64,000 bases of DNA, taken from the NCBI RefSeq assembly GCF_036250755.1, contig NZ_CP109583.1, forward strand, positions 3,038,001 to 3,102,000, written 5' to 3'. The notes below the pieces were generated by a model. That model saw nothing but the letters and a program-made list of their open reading frames with translations. It made no database searches and had not been told where the DNA came from. Shown in pieces: positions 1 through 8,608 of the stretch. The position numbers were made by a program, and so were the translations under genes. Every line of letters begins with the position of its first letter. The first letter of the stretch is position 1. Source of the stretch: Streptomyces uncialis (GTDB taxonomy: Bacteria > Actinomycetota > Actinomycetes > Streptomycetales > Streptomycetaceae).

Positions 1-371
1 CCGTCGAGTTCTACCGGGCCACGTACGGGTTCGAGGTCCACCACTCCGAGGTCAACGAGGAGCAGGGGGTCCGTGAGGCCATGCTGAGGATCAACACCAC
101 GGGGGACGGCGGGGCGTCGTACCTCCAGCTCCTCCAGCCGATCCGGGAGGACTCGCCGGTGGGCAAGTGGCTCGCGAAGAACGGCGAGGGGGTGCATCAC
201 ATCGCGTTCGGGACCGCGGATGTGGACGGGGACGCGGCGGAGATCCGCGGGAAGGGGGTGCGGGTGCTGTACGACGAGCCTCGTCGGGGGTCGATGGGGT
301 CCCGGATCACGTTCCTTCATCCGAAGGACTGCCACGGGGTTCTGACCGAACTGGTCACGTCGGCCGAGTGA
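1..371 (+). CDS. mce: methylmalonyl-CoA epimerase, 3' part (5' end outside window)
   Basis: The window opens inside this gene; the reading frame starts at base 3 and runs to TGA at 369-371. The visible 122 residues form the second half of a vicinal-oxygen-chelate (glyoxalase-fold) domain. They include GEGVHHIAFG, whose histidine is a typical metal ligand of this fold, and end in a strand carrying FLHPKDCHGVLTEL, with the late acidic ligand near the end. Methylmalonyl-CoA epimerases interconvert (R)- and (S)-methylmalonyl-CoA in propionate and odd-chain fatty-acid metabolism. Mce next to scy, filP and nucS matches the Streptomyces order as I remember it. A general VOC dioxygenase is possible but less likely given the local motif and synteny. 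Confidence 0.85.
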   Translation, partial: VEFYRATYGFEVHHSEVNEEQGVREAMLRINTTGDGGASYLQLLQPIREDSPVGKWLAKNGEGVHHIAFGTADVDGDAAEIRGKGVRVLYDEPRRGSMGSRITFLHPKDCHGVLTELVTSAE

Positions 372-375
372 GCCC

Positions 376-800
376 CTGAGGTCCGTCCGGCTGGGCGTAC
401 TTCGTTCCCGCACAGGTCGTCCGTGGGGTGCGCAGTTCCCCGCGCCCCTTTGGGGCGCGTTCTGCCGTCTTTTGGGTCGGTGCCGGTCGGGATTCTCCGT
501 CCTCGCTCCAACGCGCTCGGTCGGACTTCCCTCTTGCCCGACTGAAGAGCATCGGAGTCTGCGGGCAGAGATTCCCGCCCACCCCCTCCCGCAGCCATGC
601 GACTGCACGAGGAGGATGCCGAAAAGCAACAGCAAGGGGCTGAGGCGCCCCCAAAGGGGCGCGGGGAACTGCGCAAAAGACGAGGGCGGACCCGCACCCG
701 AGAAGCAACCGCAAGGGGGCAGCATCCAGGGGCGCGGGGAACTGCGCACCCACGTCCGACCCGCACAGGGACAAGTACGCCCAGCCGGAGAAACCCCGGG
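376..800. repeat. composite palindromic dispersed repeat, copy A
   Basis: This non-coding block closely matches the block at about 27355-27780. It has a left arm (about 378-465) containing GCGCAGTTCCCCGCGCC, a central block (about 470-605) with GAAGAGCATCGGAGTCTGCG, and right arms at about 645-700 and 721-795 containing GGGGCGCGGGGAACTGCGC, the reverse complement of the left arm. The outer edges GGCTGGGCGTACTT and AAGTACGCCCAGCC are perfect inverted repeats of each other. It lies between mce and scy, so it may also act as a terminator for mce. No gene was seen between 800 and the scy start. Confidence 0.8.
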
Positions 801-1249
801 CGTGAGCGCGGACGGGTCTCTTTCGGGGATCTCTTGTGGGGGAATGCCGGGGGGCGGGAACCGGACGGAGCGGGGGGTCGGGCGGGGGTCGGAGGGGGCG
901 GGGTACGGGCGGGGCGGGCGGGTGGGACTTCGCACGTGTCAGCCCGGCGCGCGGGGCGGCGCCACCCCGTGGGAGGGACCCGTTCCGGCCGGGCGGCGGC
1001 GACAACCCCCCTGCCGGGGCAGGAAAAGGTGGTCGGCCAGGCCAACGGGGAGACGGGGGCCGGTAGGGTTGTGTGCGGCCGCCCGTATGCCGGACGGTCA
1101 TGGCCGGGGTCCAGGTGTCGAAGGGCGTGCGTCGGGGCGGCAGTCCGGACCCCGCTGTTGATCTGACACCATTCCCCGGGGCGCCGTTCGGGCGGATGAC
1201 CGGTGCTCGTTGGAGAGTTTTGCGACCAGGGGACGGATGGGACCGCGCA

Positions 1250-4200
1250 GTGCGGGGCTACGAACGCCAGGAGCGAGAGCGGGCTGACGTCGACCACCTC
1301 TCTCGGTTCGAGGCCGAGATGGAGCGGCTGAAGACCGAGCGGGAGAAGGCCGTTCAGCACGCCGAGGACCGCGGCTATCAGGTCGAGGTGCTGCGTGCGA
1401 AGCTGCACGAGGCACGTCGGTCCCTCGCGACGCGCCCCGCCTACGACGGCGGGGACCTCGGCTACCAGGCCGAGCAGATGCTGCGCAACGCCCAGATCCA
1501 GGCGGAACAGCTGCGCGCCGACGCGGAACGCGAGCTGCGTGACGTCCGCGCCCAGACCCAGCGCATCCGTCAGGAGCACGCGGAGCAGCAGTCCCGGCTC
1601 CAGTCGGAGCTGCACGCCGAGGCCGTCTCGCGCCGTCAGCAGCTGGACCAGGAGCTGTCGGAGCGCCGGGCGACCGTCGAGTCGCACGTCAACGAGAACG
1701 TCGCGTGGGCCGAGCAGTTGCGGGCCCGTACCGAGTCGCAGGCCCGCAGGCTGCTCGACGAGTCCCGCGCCGAGGCCGAGCAGGCGCTCGCGGCCGCCCG
1801 CGGCGAGGCCCAGCGGGTCGCGGACGAGGCACGTCAGCGGGTGGGCGCCGAGGCGGAGAGCGCCCGCGCCGAGGCCGAGGCGCTGATGCGCCGGGCCCGT
1901 GCCGACGCCGAACGGCTGCTGAACGCCGCGTCCGCGCAGGCCCAGGAGGCCGCCGACCACGCGGAGCAGCTGCGCAGCAGCAGTACCGCCGAGTCCGACG
2001 AGGCACGCCGGCAGGCGACCGAGCTGGCGCGGACCGCCGAGGAGCGGATGTCGCAGGCCACCGACGCGCTGCGGGAGGCGCGCGCGGAGGCCGAGAAGGT
2101 CCTCGACGAGGCCAAGGAAGCGGCGTCCAAGCGGCTCGCGACCGCCGAGTCGGCGAACGAGCAGCGCACCCGTACCGCCAAGGAGCAGGTCGCCCGGCTG
2201 GTCGGTGAGGCCACCAAGGAGGCCGAGGCCAGCAAGGCGGAGGCCGGGCAGATCGTCGACGACGCGAAGGCCGAGGCGGAGAAGCTCGTCGCGGAGGCCG
2301 CGGAGAAGGCCAGGACGGTCACCGCCGAGGAGACCGCGTCGCAGCTGGGGAAGGCGGCCCGGACCGCCGAGGAGGTCCTGGACAAGGCGGCGGCGGACGC
2401 GAAGGCCACCACCAAGGCGGCCACCGAGGAGGCCGAGCGGGTCCGCCGGGAGGCCGAGGCGGAGGCGGAGCGGCTGCGGGGCGAGGCCAGTGACATCGCC
2501 GAGGAGCTCAAGGGCGCCGCCAAGGACGACACCAAGGAGTACCGGGCCAGGACGGTCGAGCTCCAGGAGGAGGCGCGCAGGCTGCGCGGCGAGGCCGAGC
2601 AGCTGCGGGCCGACGCGGTCGCCGAGGGCGAGCGCATCCGGGGCGAGGCGCGCCGGGAGGCGGTCCAGCAGATCGAGGAGGCGGCCCGGACCGCCGAGGA
2701 GCTGCTGGCCAAGTCGAAGGCCGACGCGGACGAGTTGCGGGGCACCGCGCAGACGGAGAGCGAGCGGGTCCGTACCGAGGCCATCGAGCGGGCGACGGCG
2801 CTGCGCAAGCAGGCCGAGGAGACGCTGGAGCGCACCCGGGGCGAGGCCGAACGGCACCGTGCGGAGGCCGAGGAGCGGGCCGCGGAGCAGATCGCGGCGG
2901 CCGAGGAGTCGGCCCGGGAGCTGCGTGAGGAGGCCGAGCGGGCGATCGCGGCCAAGCGTGCCGAGGCCGACACGGAGGTGGCCCGGCTGCGGGCCGGCGC
3001 CGAGGAGCGGCTGGCGGGCGCCGAGGAGTCGTTGAAGGACGCCCGCACGGCGGCCGACCGGATGCGCAAGGAGGCCGCCGAGGAGGCGGACCGGGTGCGC
3101 GCGGAGGCCGCCGAGCGGGTCCGTACGCTCCAGTCGCAGGCCACGGCGGAGGCGGACCGGCTGCGTGACGAGGCCGCGGCCGACGCGTCGCAGTCCCGTG
3201 CGGAGGGTGAGAACGTCGCGGTCCGGCTGCGGTCGGAGGCCGCCGCCGAGGCGGAGCGGCTGAAGTCGGAGGCGCAGGACACCGCCGACCGGGTGCGCGC
3301 GGAGGCCGCCGCGGCGGCCGAGCGGGTCGCCACGGAGGCCGCCGAGGAGCTGGCCGCCGCCCGTACGGAGGCGGACCGGCGGCGCCGGGAGGCCGAGGAG
3401 CTGCTGGGTTCCGCTCGCGAGGAGGCCGGTCAGGAGCGGCAGCGGGCCAGGGAGCAGAGCGAGGAGCTGCTGGCGTCGGCGCGGGTCCGGGTGGACGAGG
3501 CGCAGGCGGAGGCGGCCCGGCTGGTCGAGGAGGCGGACCGGCGGGCCACCGAGCTGGTGACCGGCGCGGAGCAGACGGCGCAGTCCGTCCGGGACTCGGT
3601 CGCCGGGCTCCAGGAGCAGGCCCAGGAGGAGATCGCGGGGCTGCGCAGCACCGCCGAGCATGTGGCGGAGCGCACCCGTACGGAGGCGCAGGGCGAGGCC
3701 GACCGGGTGCGCGCGGACGCGTACGCCGAGCGGGAGCGGGCCGGGGAGGACGCGGCCCGGGTGCGCCGTGAGGCCCGGGAGGAGACCGAGGCGGCGAAGG
3801 CGCTCGCGGAGCGGACGGTCACCGACGCGATCGCCGAGGCCGACCGGACCCGCAAGGACGCGGACGAGCACGCCCAGCGGGCCCGTACCGAGGCGTCGGA
3901 CACGATCGCGACGGCCGAGCAGAACGCCGCGCAGGCCCGTGCCGAGGCCCGGGAGGACGCGAACCGTATCCGTTCGGACGCCGCGGGCCAGGCCGACGGG
4001 CTCGTCGGTGAGGCGACCCGGGAGGCGGAGCGGCTGCGGTCGGAGACCGTGGAACAGGCCGAGCTCCTGCGGACGGAGACGGCACGTAAGGCCGAGGCGC
4101 TGCGCACGGAGACGGAGCGGCAGGCGGAGCTGCTGCGTACGGAGACCGCCGAGCAGGCGGAGCGGGTGCGCGCGGAGGCCGTCGCGAAGGCGGAGCGGCT

Positions 4201-5209
4201 GATCGCGGACGCGTCCGGGGACGCCGAGCGGCTGCGGGCGCAGGCGGCGGAGGCCGTCGGTTCGGCGCGTCAGCACGCGGAGCGGACCCGTACGGAGGCC
4301 GAGCGGGTGCGTACCGAGGCGCGGACGGAGGCCGAGCAGGTGCTCGCCCAGGCCCGTGCTTCGGCGGAGCGGACGATGGACGAGGCCCGCAAGGACGCCA
4401 ACAAGCGGCGTTCGGAGGCGGCGGAGCAGGTCGACGCGCTCATCACGGAGGCCGTGTCGGAGGCCGACAAGCTGGGCAACGACTCGCAGGCGAAGGCCCG
4501 CGAGACGACGGCGGAGGCCGAGAAGCAGGCCGACACGATGGTCGGCGCGGCCCGTACGGAGGCCGACCGGCTGGTCGCGGAGGCCACCGTCGAGGGCAAC
4601 ACCCGGGTGGAGCGGGCCCGTACGGACGCGGACGAGCTGCTGGTCGGCGCGCGCCGGGACGCGACGGCGATCCGGGAGCGCACCGAGGAGCTGCGGGAGC
4701 GGATCACCGGTGAGGTCGAGGAGCTGCACGAGCGGGCGCGGCGGGAGTCGGCGGAGGCCATGCGGACCGCGGGCGAGCGCTGCGACGCGCTGGTGAAGGC
4801 CGCCGAGGAGCAGCTGACCGAGGCTCAGGCGAAGGCCGAGAAGCTGGTGTCGGACGCGAACTCGGAGGCGAGCCGGGTGCGGATCTCCGCGGTCAAGAAG
4901 GCCGAGGGTCTGCTGAAGGAGGCCGAGACGAAGACGGCCGGGCTGGTCCGTGAGGCGGAGCGCGTCAAGGCGGAGGCCGAGCAGGAGGCCGAGCGCACGG
5001 TGGACGAGGGGCGTCGTGAGCTCGATGTGCTGGTCCGCCGCCGGCAGGACATCAACGCGGAGATCTCGCGGGTGCAGGACGTGCTGGAGGCGCTGGAGTC
5101 CTTCGAGGCTCCGCCGGCTGGGAAACCCGCGGCGGGCGGTGGGGCCGGTGTCAAGGCCGGCGCGGCGTCCGGCGGCACCCGTTCGGGTGGCAAATCGTCA
5201 GAGGGCTAG
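1250..5209 (+). CDS. scy: Scy, giant coiled-coil polarity scaffold protein
   Basis: This protein of 1319 residues is almost wholly coiled coil. Ala/Glu/Arg-rich blocks such as AEAERLRGEA recur without a break from about residue 60 to 1250, followed by a short Gly/Ala/Ser tail. Such long non-heptad repeats are known for Streptomyces Scy, which organises the hyphal tip polarisome with DivIVA and FilP (established). I chose GTG 1250 because translation then begins RGYERQE and the length is close to the roughly 1326 residues I recall for S. coelicolor. The open frame extends upstream to 1073, but that part looks like leader. FilP follows 192 bases downstream and mce precedes it, as in other Streptomyces. 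The repeats keep the antisense strand open as well, which is a compositional artefact. Confidence 0.93.
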   Translation: MRGYERQERERADVDHLSRFEAEMERLKTEREKAVQHAEDRGYQVEVLRAKLHEARRSLATRPAYDGGDLGYQAEQMLRNAQIQAEQLRADAERELRDVRAQTQRIRQEHAEQQSRLQSELHAEAVSRRQQLDQELSERRATVESHVNENVAWAEQLRARTESQARRLLDESRAEAEQALAAARGEAQRVADEARQRVGAEAESARAEAEALMRRARADAERLLNAASAQAQEAADHAEQLRSSSTAESDEARRQATELARTAEERMSQATDALREARAEAEKVLDEAKEAASKRLATAESANEQRTRTAKEQVARLVGEATKEAEASKAEAGQIVDDAKAEAEKLVAEAAEKARTVTAEETASQLGKAARTAEEVLDKAAADAKATTKAATEEAERVRREAEAEAERLRGEASDIAEELKGAAKDDTKEYRARTVELQEEARRLRGEAEQLRADAVAEGERIRGEARREAVQQIEEAARTAEELLAKSKADADELRGTAQTESERVRTEAIERATALRKQAEETLERTRGEAERHRAEAEERAAEQIAAAEESARELREEAERAIAAKRAEADTEVARLRAGAEERLAGAEESLKDARTAADRMRKEAAEEADRVRAEAAERVRTLQSQATAEADRLRDEAAADASQSRAEGENVAVRLRSEAAAEAERLKSEAQDTADRVRAEAAAAAERVATEAAEELAAARTEADRRRREAEELLGSAREEAGQERQRAREQSEELLASARVRVDEAQAEAARLVEEADRRATELVTGAEQTAQSVRDSVAGLQEQAQEEIAGLRSTAEHVAERTRTEAQGEADRVRADAYAERERAGEDAARVRREAREETEAAKALAERTVTDAIAEADRTRKDADEHAQRARTEASDTIATAEQNAAQARAEAREDANRIRSDAAGQADGLVGEATREAERLRSETVEQAELLRTETARKAEALRTETERQAELLRTETAEQAERVRAEAVAKAERLIADASGDAERLRAQAAEAVGSARQHAERTRTEAERVRTEARTEAEQVLAQARASAERTMDEARKDANKRRSEAAEQVDALITEAVSEADKLGNDSQAKARETTAEAEKQADTMVGAARTEADRLVAEATVEGNTRVERARTDADELLVGARRDATAIRERTEELRERITGEVEELHERARRESAEAMRTAGERCDALVKAAEEQLTEAQAKAEKLVSDANSEASRVRISAVKKAEGLLKEAETKTAGLVREAERVKAEAEQEAERTVDEGRRELDVLVRRRQDINAEISRVQDVLEALESFEAPPAGKPAAGGGAGVKAGAASGGTRSGGKSSEG

Positions 5210-5334
5210 CCAGAATGGCCCTGTTCGTGGTTTAAGAAGGCCTCTGTCCGTCCGTGTGTCTGCCCCGGGCAGCGCGCGGGTCCGCAGCCACCCAAAAGGG
5301 GTGTCATTCTCCAGATCAAACCTGTATCCGCTCG

Positions 5335-5361
5335 ATGACACGCCGTTCCGCCCCCTAGGAT
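5335..5361 (+). promoter_or_regulatory. candidate filP promoter
   Basis: The scy-filP gap holds a -10-like TAGGAT at 5356-5361 with a -35-like ATGACA at 5335-5340, spacer 15. A short AGGA sits just before the ATG at 5402. The surrounding stretch is more A+T-rich than average for the window. No start site is known, and the spacer is shorter than ideal. Confidence 0.35.
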
Positions 5362-5401
5362 TCCCCCTATCACCTCACCGGTCTCATTCGACAGGAACCC
5401 C

Positions 5402-6337
5402 ATGAGCGACACTTCCCCCTACGGCTTCGAGCTTGTGCGGCGTGGGTACGACCGCGCTCAGGTGGACGAACGAATCTCGAAGCTCGTCTCCGATCGCGAC
5501 AGTGCCCTGACCCGGATCACCGCGCTGGAGAAGCGGATCGAGGAACTTCACCTCGAAACGCAGAACGCCCAGGCGCAGGTCAGCGATGCCGAGCCGTCCT
5601 ATGCCGGGCTCGGCGCGCGCGTCGAGAAGATCCTCCGCCTCGCCGAGGAGGAGGCGAAGGACCTGCGCGAGGAGGCCCGTCGCGCTTCCGAGCAGCACCG
5701 CGAGCTCGCCGAGTCGGCCGCCCAGCAGGTGCGCAACGACGCCGAGACGTTCGCCGCCGACCGCAAGGCCAAGTCCGAGGACGAGGGTCTTCGGATCGTC
5801 GAGAAGGCCAAGGGCGAGGCGTCCACGCTGCGTGCCGAGGCCCAGAAGGACGCGCAGTCCAAGCGTGAGGAGGCCGACGCCCTCTTCGAGGAGACCCGTG
5901 CGAAGGCCGCCCAGGCCGCCGCGGACTTCGAGACGAACCTCGCCAAGCGCCGGGAGCAGTCGGAGCGGGACCTGGCGTCGCGTCAGGCCAAGGCCGAGAA
6001 GCGTCTCGCGGAGATCGAGCACCGCGCCGAGCAGCTGCGTCTGGAGGCGGAGAAGCTGCGGACCGACGCGGAGCGCCGCGCCCGGCAGACCGTGGAGACG
6101 GCGCAGCGCCAGGCCGAGGACATCGTGGCCGACGCGAACGCCAAGGCGGACCGCATCCGCAGCGAGTCCGAGCGGGAGCTCGCCGCGCTCACCAACCGGC
6201 GTGACTCCATCAACGCGCAGCTCACCAATGTGCGCGAGATGCTCGCGACCCTCACGGGTGCCGCGGTCGCCGCGGCCGCCTCGCCCGTCGAGGACGAGCC
6301 GATCTCGCGTGGTGTCCCCGCCCAGCAGGGCCGGTAG
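5402..6337 (+). CDS. filP: FilP, coiled-coil intermediate-filament-like protein
   Basis: This 311-residue protein opens with a short conserved segment (YGFELVRRGYDRAQVDE) like that of DivIVA-related and Scy-type proteins. It then forms a continuous Ala/Glu/Arg/Lys coiled coil from about residue 25 to 285, ending in a short non-helical tail. In Streptomyces, FilP forms cytoplasmic filaments behind growing tips, interacts with DivIVA and Scy, and adds stiffness to hyphae (established). The ATG is preceded by an AGGA motif, and length and position directly after scy match the known gene. It has its own upstream gap of 192 bases and probably its own promoter. Confidence 0.93.
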   Translation: MSDTSPYGFELVRRGYDRAQVDERISKLVSDRDSALTRITALEKRIEELHLETQNAQAQVSDAEPSYAGLGARVEKILRLAEEEAKDLREEARRASEQHRELAESAAQQVRNDAETFAADRKAKSEDEGLRIVEKAKGEASTLRAEAQKDAQSKREEADALFEETRAKAAQAAADFETNLAKRREQSERDLASRQAKAEKRLAEIEHRAEQLRLEAEKLRTDAERRARQTVETAQRQAEDIVADANAKADRIRSESERELAALTNRRDSINAQLTNVREMLATLTGAAVAAAASPVEDEPISRGVPAQQGR

Positions 6338-6554
6338 TCACCTTCGCCCTCCCTCGGGCGGTTCGGCCGGTGTGCCCGGTACGGCTTCGTCGCCGTGCCG
6401 GGCACCGCCATGTCCGGGCCTGCTGACGGGACGGCAGCCGGGCGGGCGCCGGGCGGCGCGCGGGCGCGTCCGTGGCGGGTGGCGCGCATCCGTGGCGGGT
6501 GGCGCGCGTCCGCACAACAGGCAGGAGCAACCCGCGCGGCTTAGCGTGGTGCGC

Positions 6555-7559
6555 ATGATCGAGCTTGAGGGGCTGACGAAACGGTTCGGTGAGAAGGTCG
6601 CGGTCGACGAGTTGACGTTCACGGTCCGGCCGGGGATCGTCACGGGGTTCCTCGGTCCGAACGGGGCCGGGAAGTCCACCACCATGCGGATGATGCTGGG
6701 GCTCGACCATCCGACGGCCGGTGAGGTCCGGATCGACGGCGAGCACTACGACCGGCTGAAGGACCCGCTCACCGCGATCGGCGCGCTGCTGGACGCGAAG
6801 GCCATGCACGGCGGGCGCAGCGCCTACAACCATCTGCTGTGTCTGGCGCAGTCCAACGGCATTCCCGCGCCCCGGGTGGACGAGGTGCTGGACACGGTCG
6901 GGCTGACGGCGGTGGCGGGGAAGAAGGCGAAGGGCTTCTCGCTGGGGATGGGCCAGCGGCTGGGTATCGCGGGCGCCCTGCTCGGTGATCCGCGCATCCT
7001 GATGTTCGACGAGCCGGTCAACGGGCTCGACCCCGAGGGCATCCACTGGATCAGGCATCTGATGAAGTCGCTGGCGGCCCAGGGCCGTACCGTCTTCGTC
7101 TCCTCGCATCTGATGAGCGAGATGGCGCTGACCGCCGACCATCTGGTGGTGATCGGTCAGGGGCGGCTGCTGGCGGACACCTCGATGGCGGATTTCATCC
7201 GGGAGAACTCACGGTCGTACGTCCGGCTGCGCACCCCGCAGCGGGAGCGGCTGCTCGATGTGCTGCACGCCAACGGGGTCACGGTGGTGGAGACGGCCGG
7301 CGGGGTGCTGGAGGTGGACGGGCACCCGTCCGAGCGGCTGGGCGAGCTGGCGTCCGAGCACCGGATCGTGCTGCATGAGCTGAGTCCGCAGCAGGCATCC
7401 CTGGAGGAGGCGTTCATGCAGCTCACGGCCGCGTCGGTGGAGTACCACGCGCACACCGGACCGGCGGACGGGCTGTCCGGCGGGCCGGTGGCGGGTCCGG
7501 GGCCGCCCCGGCCGGGCTGGGGCGAGAGCTGGCAACCGCGCGACGGGAAGGGGGTGTGA
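6555..7559 (+). CDS. ABC transporter ATP-binding protein (cassette 1)
   Basis: This 334-residue ATPase has Walker A GPNGAGKS near residues 38-45, signature FSLGMGQR, Walker B ILMFDEP with the following NGLDPEG, and a switch histidine in VSSHLMSE. The LGMGQ signature replaces the usual LSGGQ, as is common in the bacitracin/multidrug-type ABC-2 group. The C-terminal 100 residues form a regulatory extension ending in a Pro/Gly-rich tail. The stop overlaps the permease GTG by four bases, so the two form a translationally coupled pair. GTG codons at 6546 and 6549 are alternative in-frame starts. Substrate unknown; an ABC-2 exporter of a drug or lipid-like molecule is the usual inference. It is strongly similar to the ATPase at 8609-9784. 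Confidence 0.88.
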   Translation: MIELEGLTKRFGEKVAVDELTFTVRPGIVTGFLGPNGAGKSTTMRMMLGLDHPTAGEVRIDGEHYDRLKDPLTAIGALLDAKAMHGGRSAYNHLLCLAQSNGIPAPRVDEVLDTVGLTAVAGKKAKGFSLGMGQRLGIAGALLGDPRILMFDEPVNGLDPEGIHWIRHLMKSLAAQGRTVFVSSHLMSEMALTADHLVVIGQGRLLADTSMADFIRENSRSYVRLRTPQRERLLDVLHANGVTVVETAGGVLEVDGHPSERLGELASEHRIVLHELSPQQASLEEAFMQLTAASVEYHAHTGPADGLSGGPVAGPGPPRPGWGESWQPRDGKGV

Positions 7560-8332
7560 CGATGGCGGCCCTCCAGGTCATCCGTTCGGAGTGGACCAAG
7601 ATCCGGTCGGTGTCGTCCACCGTCTGGACGCTGGGGCTGGCGTTCGTGGTGACGGTCGCCCTCGGGATGCTGATCAGCACCCTCGCGAAGAACGACTTCG
7701 ACTCGCTGAGCCCGCAGGACCGGCTGACCTTCGACCCGACCCTGGTGAGCTTCGCCGGGATGAGCCTCGGCCAGCTCGCGATGATCGTGTTCGGGGTGCT
7801 GGTGGTGTCCAACGAGTACAGCACCGGCATGATCCGCACCTCGCTCGCGGCGGTGCCGCAGCGCGGGACGTTCCTGTTCGGGAAGCTCGCGGTGGCCACG
7901 GCACTGGCCCTCGTGGTCGGGCTGATCACCAGCTTCGTGACGTTCTTCCTGGGCCAGATGATCCTCGGCGAGTACCGCGCGGACCTCTCGGACCCCGGGG
8001 TGCTGCGGGCGGTGATCGGCGGCGGGCTGTACATGGCGCTGATCGCGATGTTCTCGATGGGGGTGGCGGCGATGCTGCGCAGTCCGATGCTGTCGCTGGG
8101 CATCCTGATGCCGTTCTTCTTCCTGATCTCCGCGATCCTCGGCAATGTGTCGGCGACGGAGAAGGTCGGCCGGTTCCTCCCCGACCAGGCGGGCAGCAAG
8201 ATCATGCAGGTGGTCCAGCCCCTGGACGACGACACCCCGTACGGGCCCTGGGGCGGTCTGGGGATCATGGTGCTGTGGGTGGCCGTGGCGCTGATCGGCG
8301 GGTACGTGCTGCTGAAGCGCCGCGACGCGTAG
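7556..8332 (+). CDS. ABC-2 type transporter permease (cassette 1)
   Basis: This 258-residue membrane protein has about six hydrophobic segments, starting after the opening VIRSEWTKIRSV, which is typical of ABC-2 permeases partnered with BcrA-like ATPases. Its GTG overlaps the ATPase stop; an ATG two codons later is an alternative start. The conserved segment VVSNEYSTGMIRTSL follows the second membrane helix. Together with the preceding ATPase it forms a two-gene exporter. The closely related permease at 9781-10617 shares the SEWTKIKSV opening and the SSEYGTGMIRTTL segment, so the two cassettes are paralogous. Confidence 0.88.
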   Translation: MTMAALQVIRSEWTKIRSVSSTVWTLGLAFVVTVALGMLISTLAKNDFDSLSPQDRLTFDPTLVSFAGMSLGQLAMIVFGVLVVSNEYSTGMIRTSLAAVPQRGTFLFGKLAVATALALVVGLITSFVTFFLGQMILGEYRADLSDPGVLRAVIGGGLYMALIAMFSMGVAAMLRSPMLSLGILMPFFFLISAILGNVSATEKVGRFLPDQAGSKIMQVVQPLDDDTPYGPWGGLGIMVLWVAVALIGGYVLLKRRDA

Positions 8333-8343
8333 CGGACGGGCAC

Positions 8344-8400
8344 GGTACGGCGGTCCCGGTACGGGCGGTCCTGGTGCGACGGTCCTGGTACGGCGGTCGC
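8344..8400. repeat. short tandem repeat, four degenerate 14-15 bp units
   Basis: Four imperfect copies of GGTACGGCGGTCCT-like units lie head to tail directly after the permease stop. The rest of the gap, to 8517, has no recognisable gene or strong hairpin. Units differ at two or three positions, so this is an old or drifting array. Confidence 0.6.
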
Positions 8401-8517
8401 GGCCCGGTGGGCGGGGCGGTCGGGGACCGTCGTCCGGGGGGTCCGGCGGGGGCCGGGCGGCGGGGACAGTAGGGACGGACGGGGACAGAAGCCCACGGCC
8501 CGGCCCTGTCCCCTGTT

Positions 8518-8548
8518 TTGGCTGGAACCGTCAGCTCCCGGATATCCT
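8518..8548 (+). promoter_or_regulatory. candidate promoter of ABC cassette 2
   Basis: A TTGGCT at 8518-8523 and a TATCCT at 8543-8548 give a -35/-10-like pair with a 19-base spacer; using GATATC at 8541 instead gives 17. It lies in a locally A+T-richer stretch about 60 bases before the cassette 2 ATPase, suggesting the second cassette can be transcribed separately. Confidence 0.35.
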
Positions 8549-8608
8549 CCTAACCCTTACGGGGGCGTGTGCCCCGACGTCCTGAGAACCTGTGAATGGG
8601 TGCGGAGC

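Noticed and set aside
472..1166. Overlapping frames of 189-248 codons in the mce-scy gap
   Set aside because: They are translations of the dispersed repeat; all frames give GRGELR- or SSPRPF-type strings seen at every copy of the repeat.
317..4729. 1470-codon open frame antisense to scy
   Set aside because: It exists because the Ala/Glu/Arg coiled-coil codons of scy rarely give stops in this frame; its product is a Leu/Gly/Arg-rich string without any domain, and it runs across repeat copy A.
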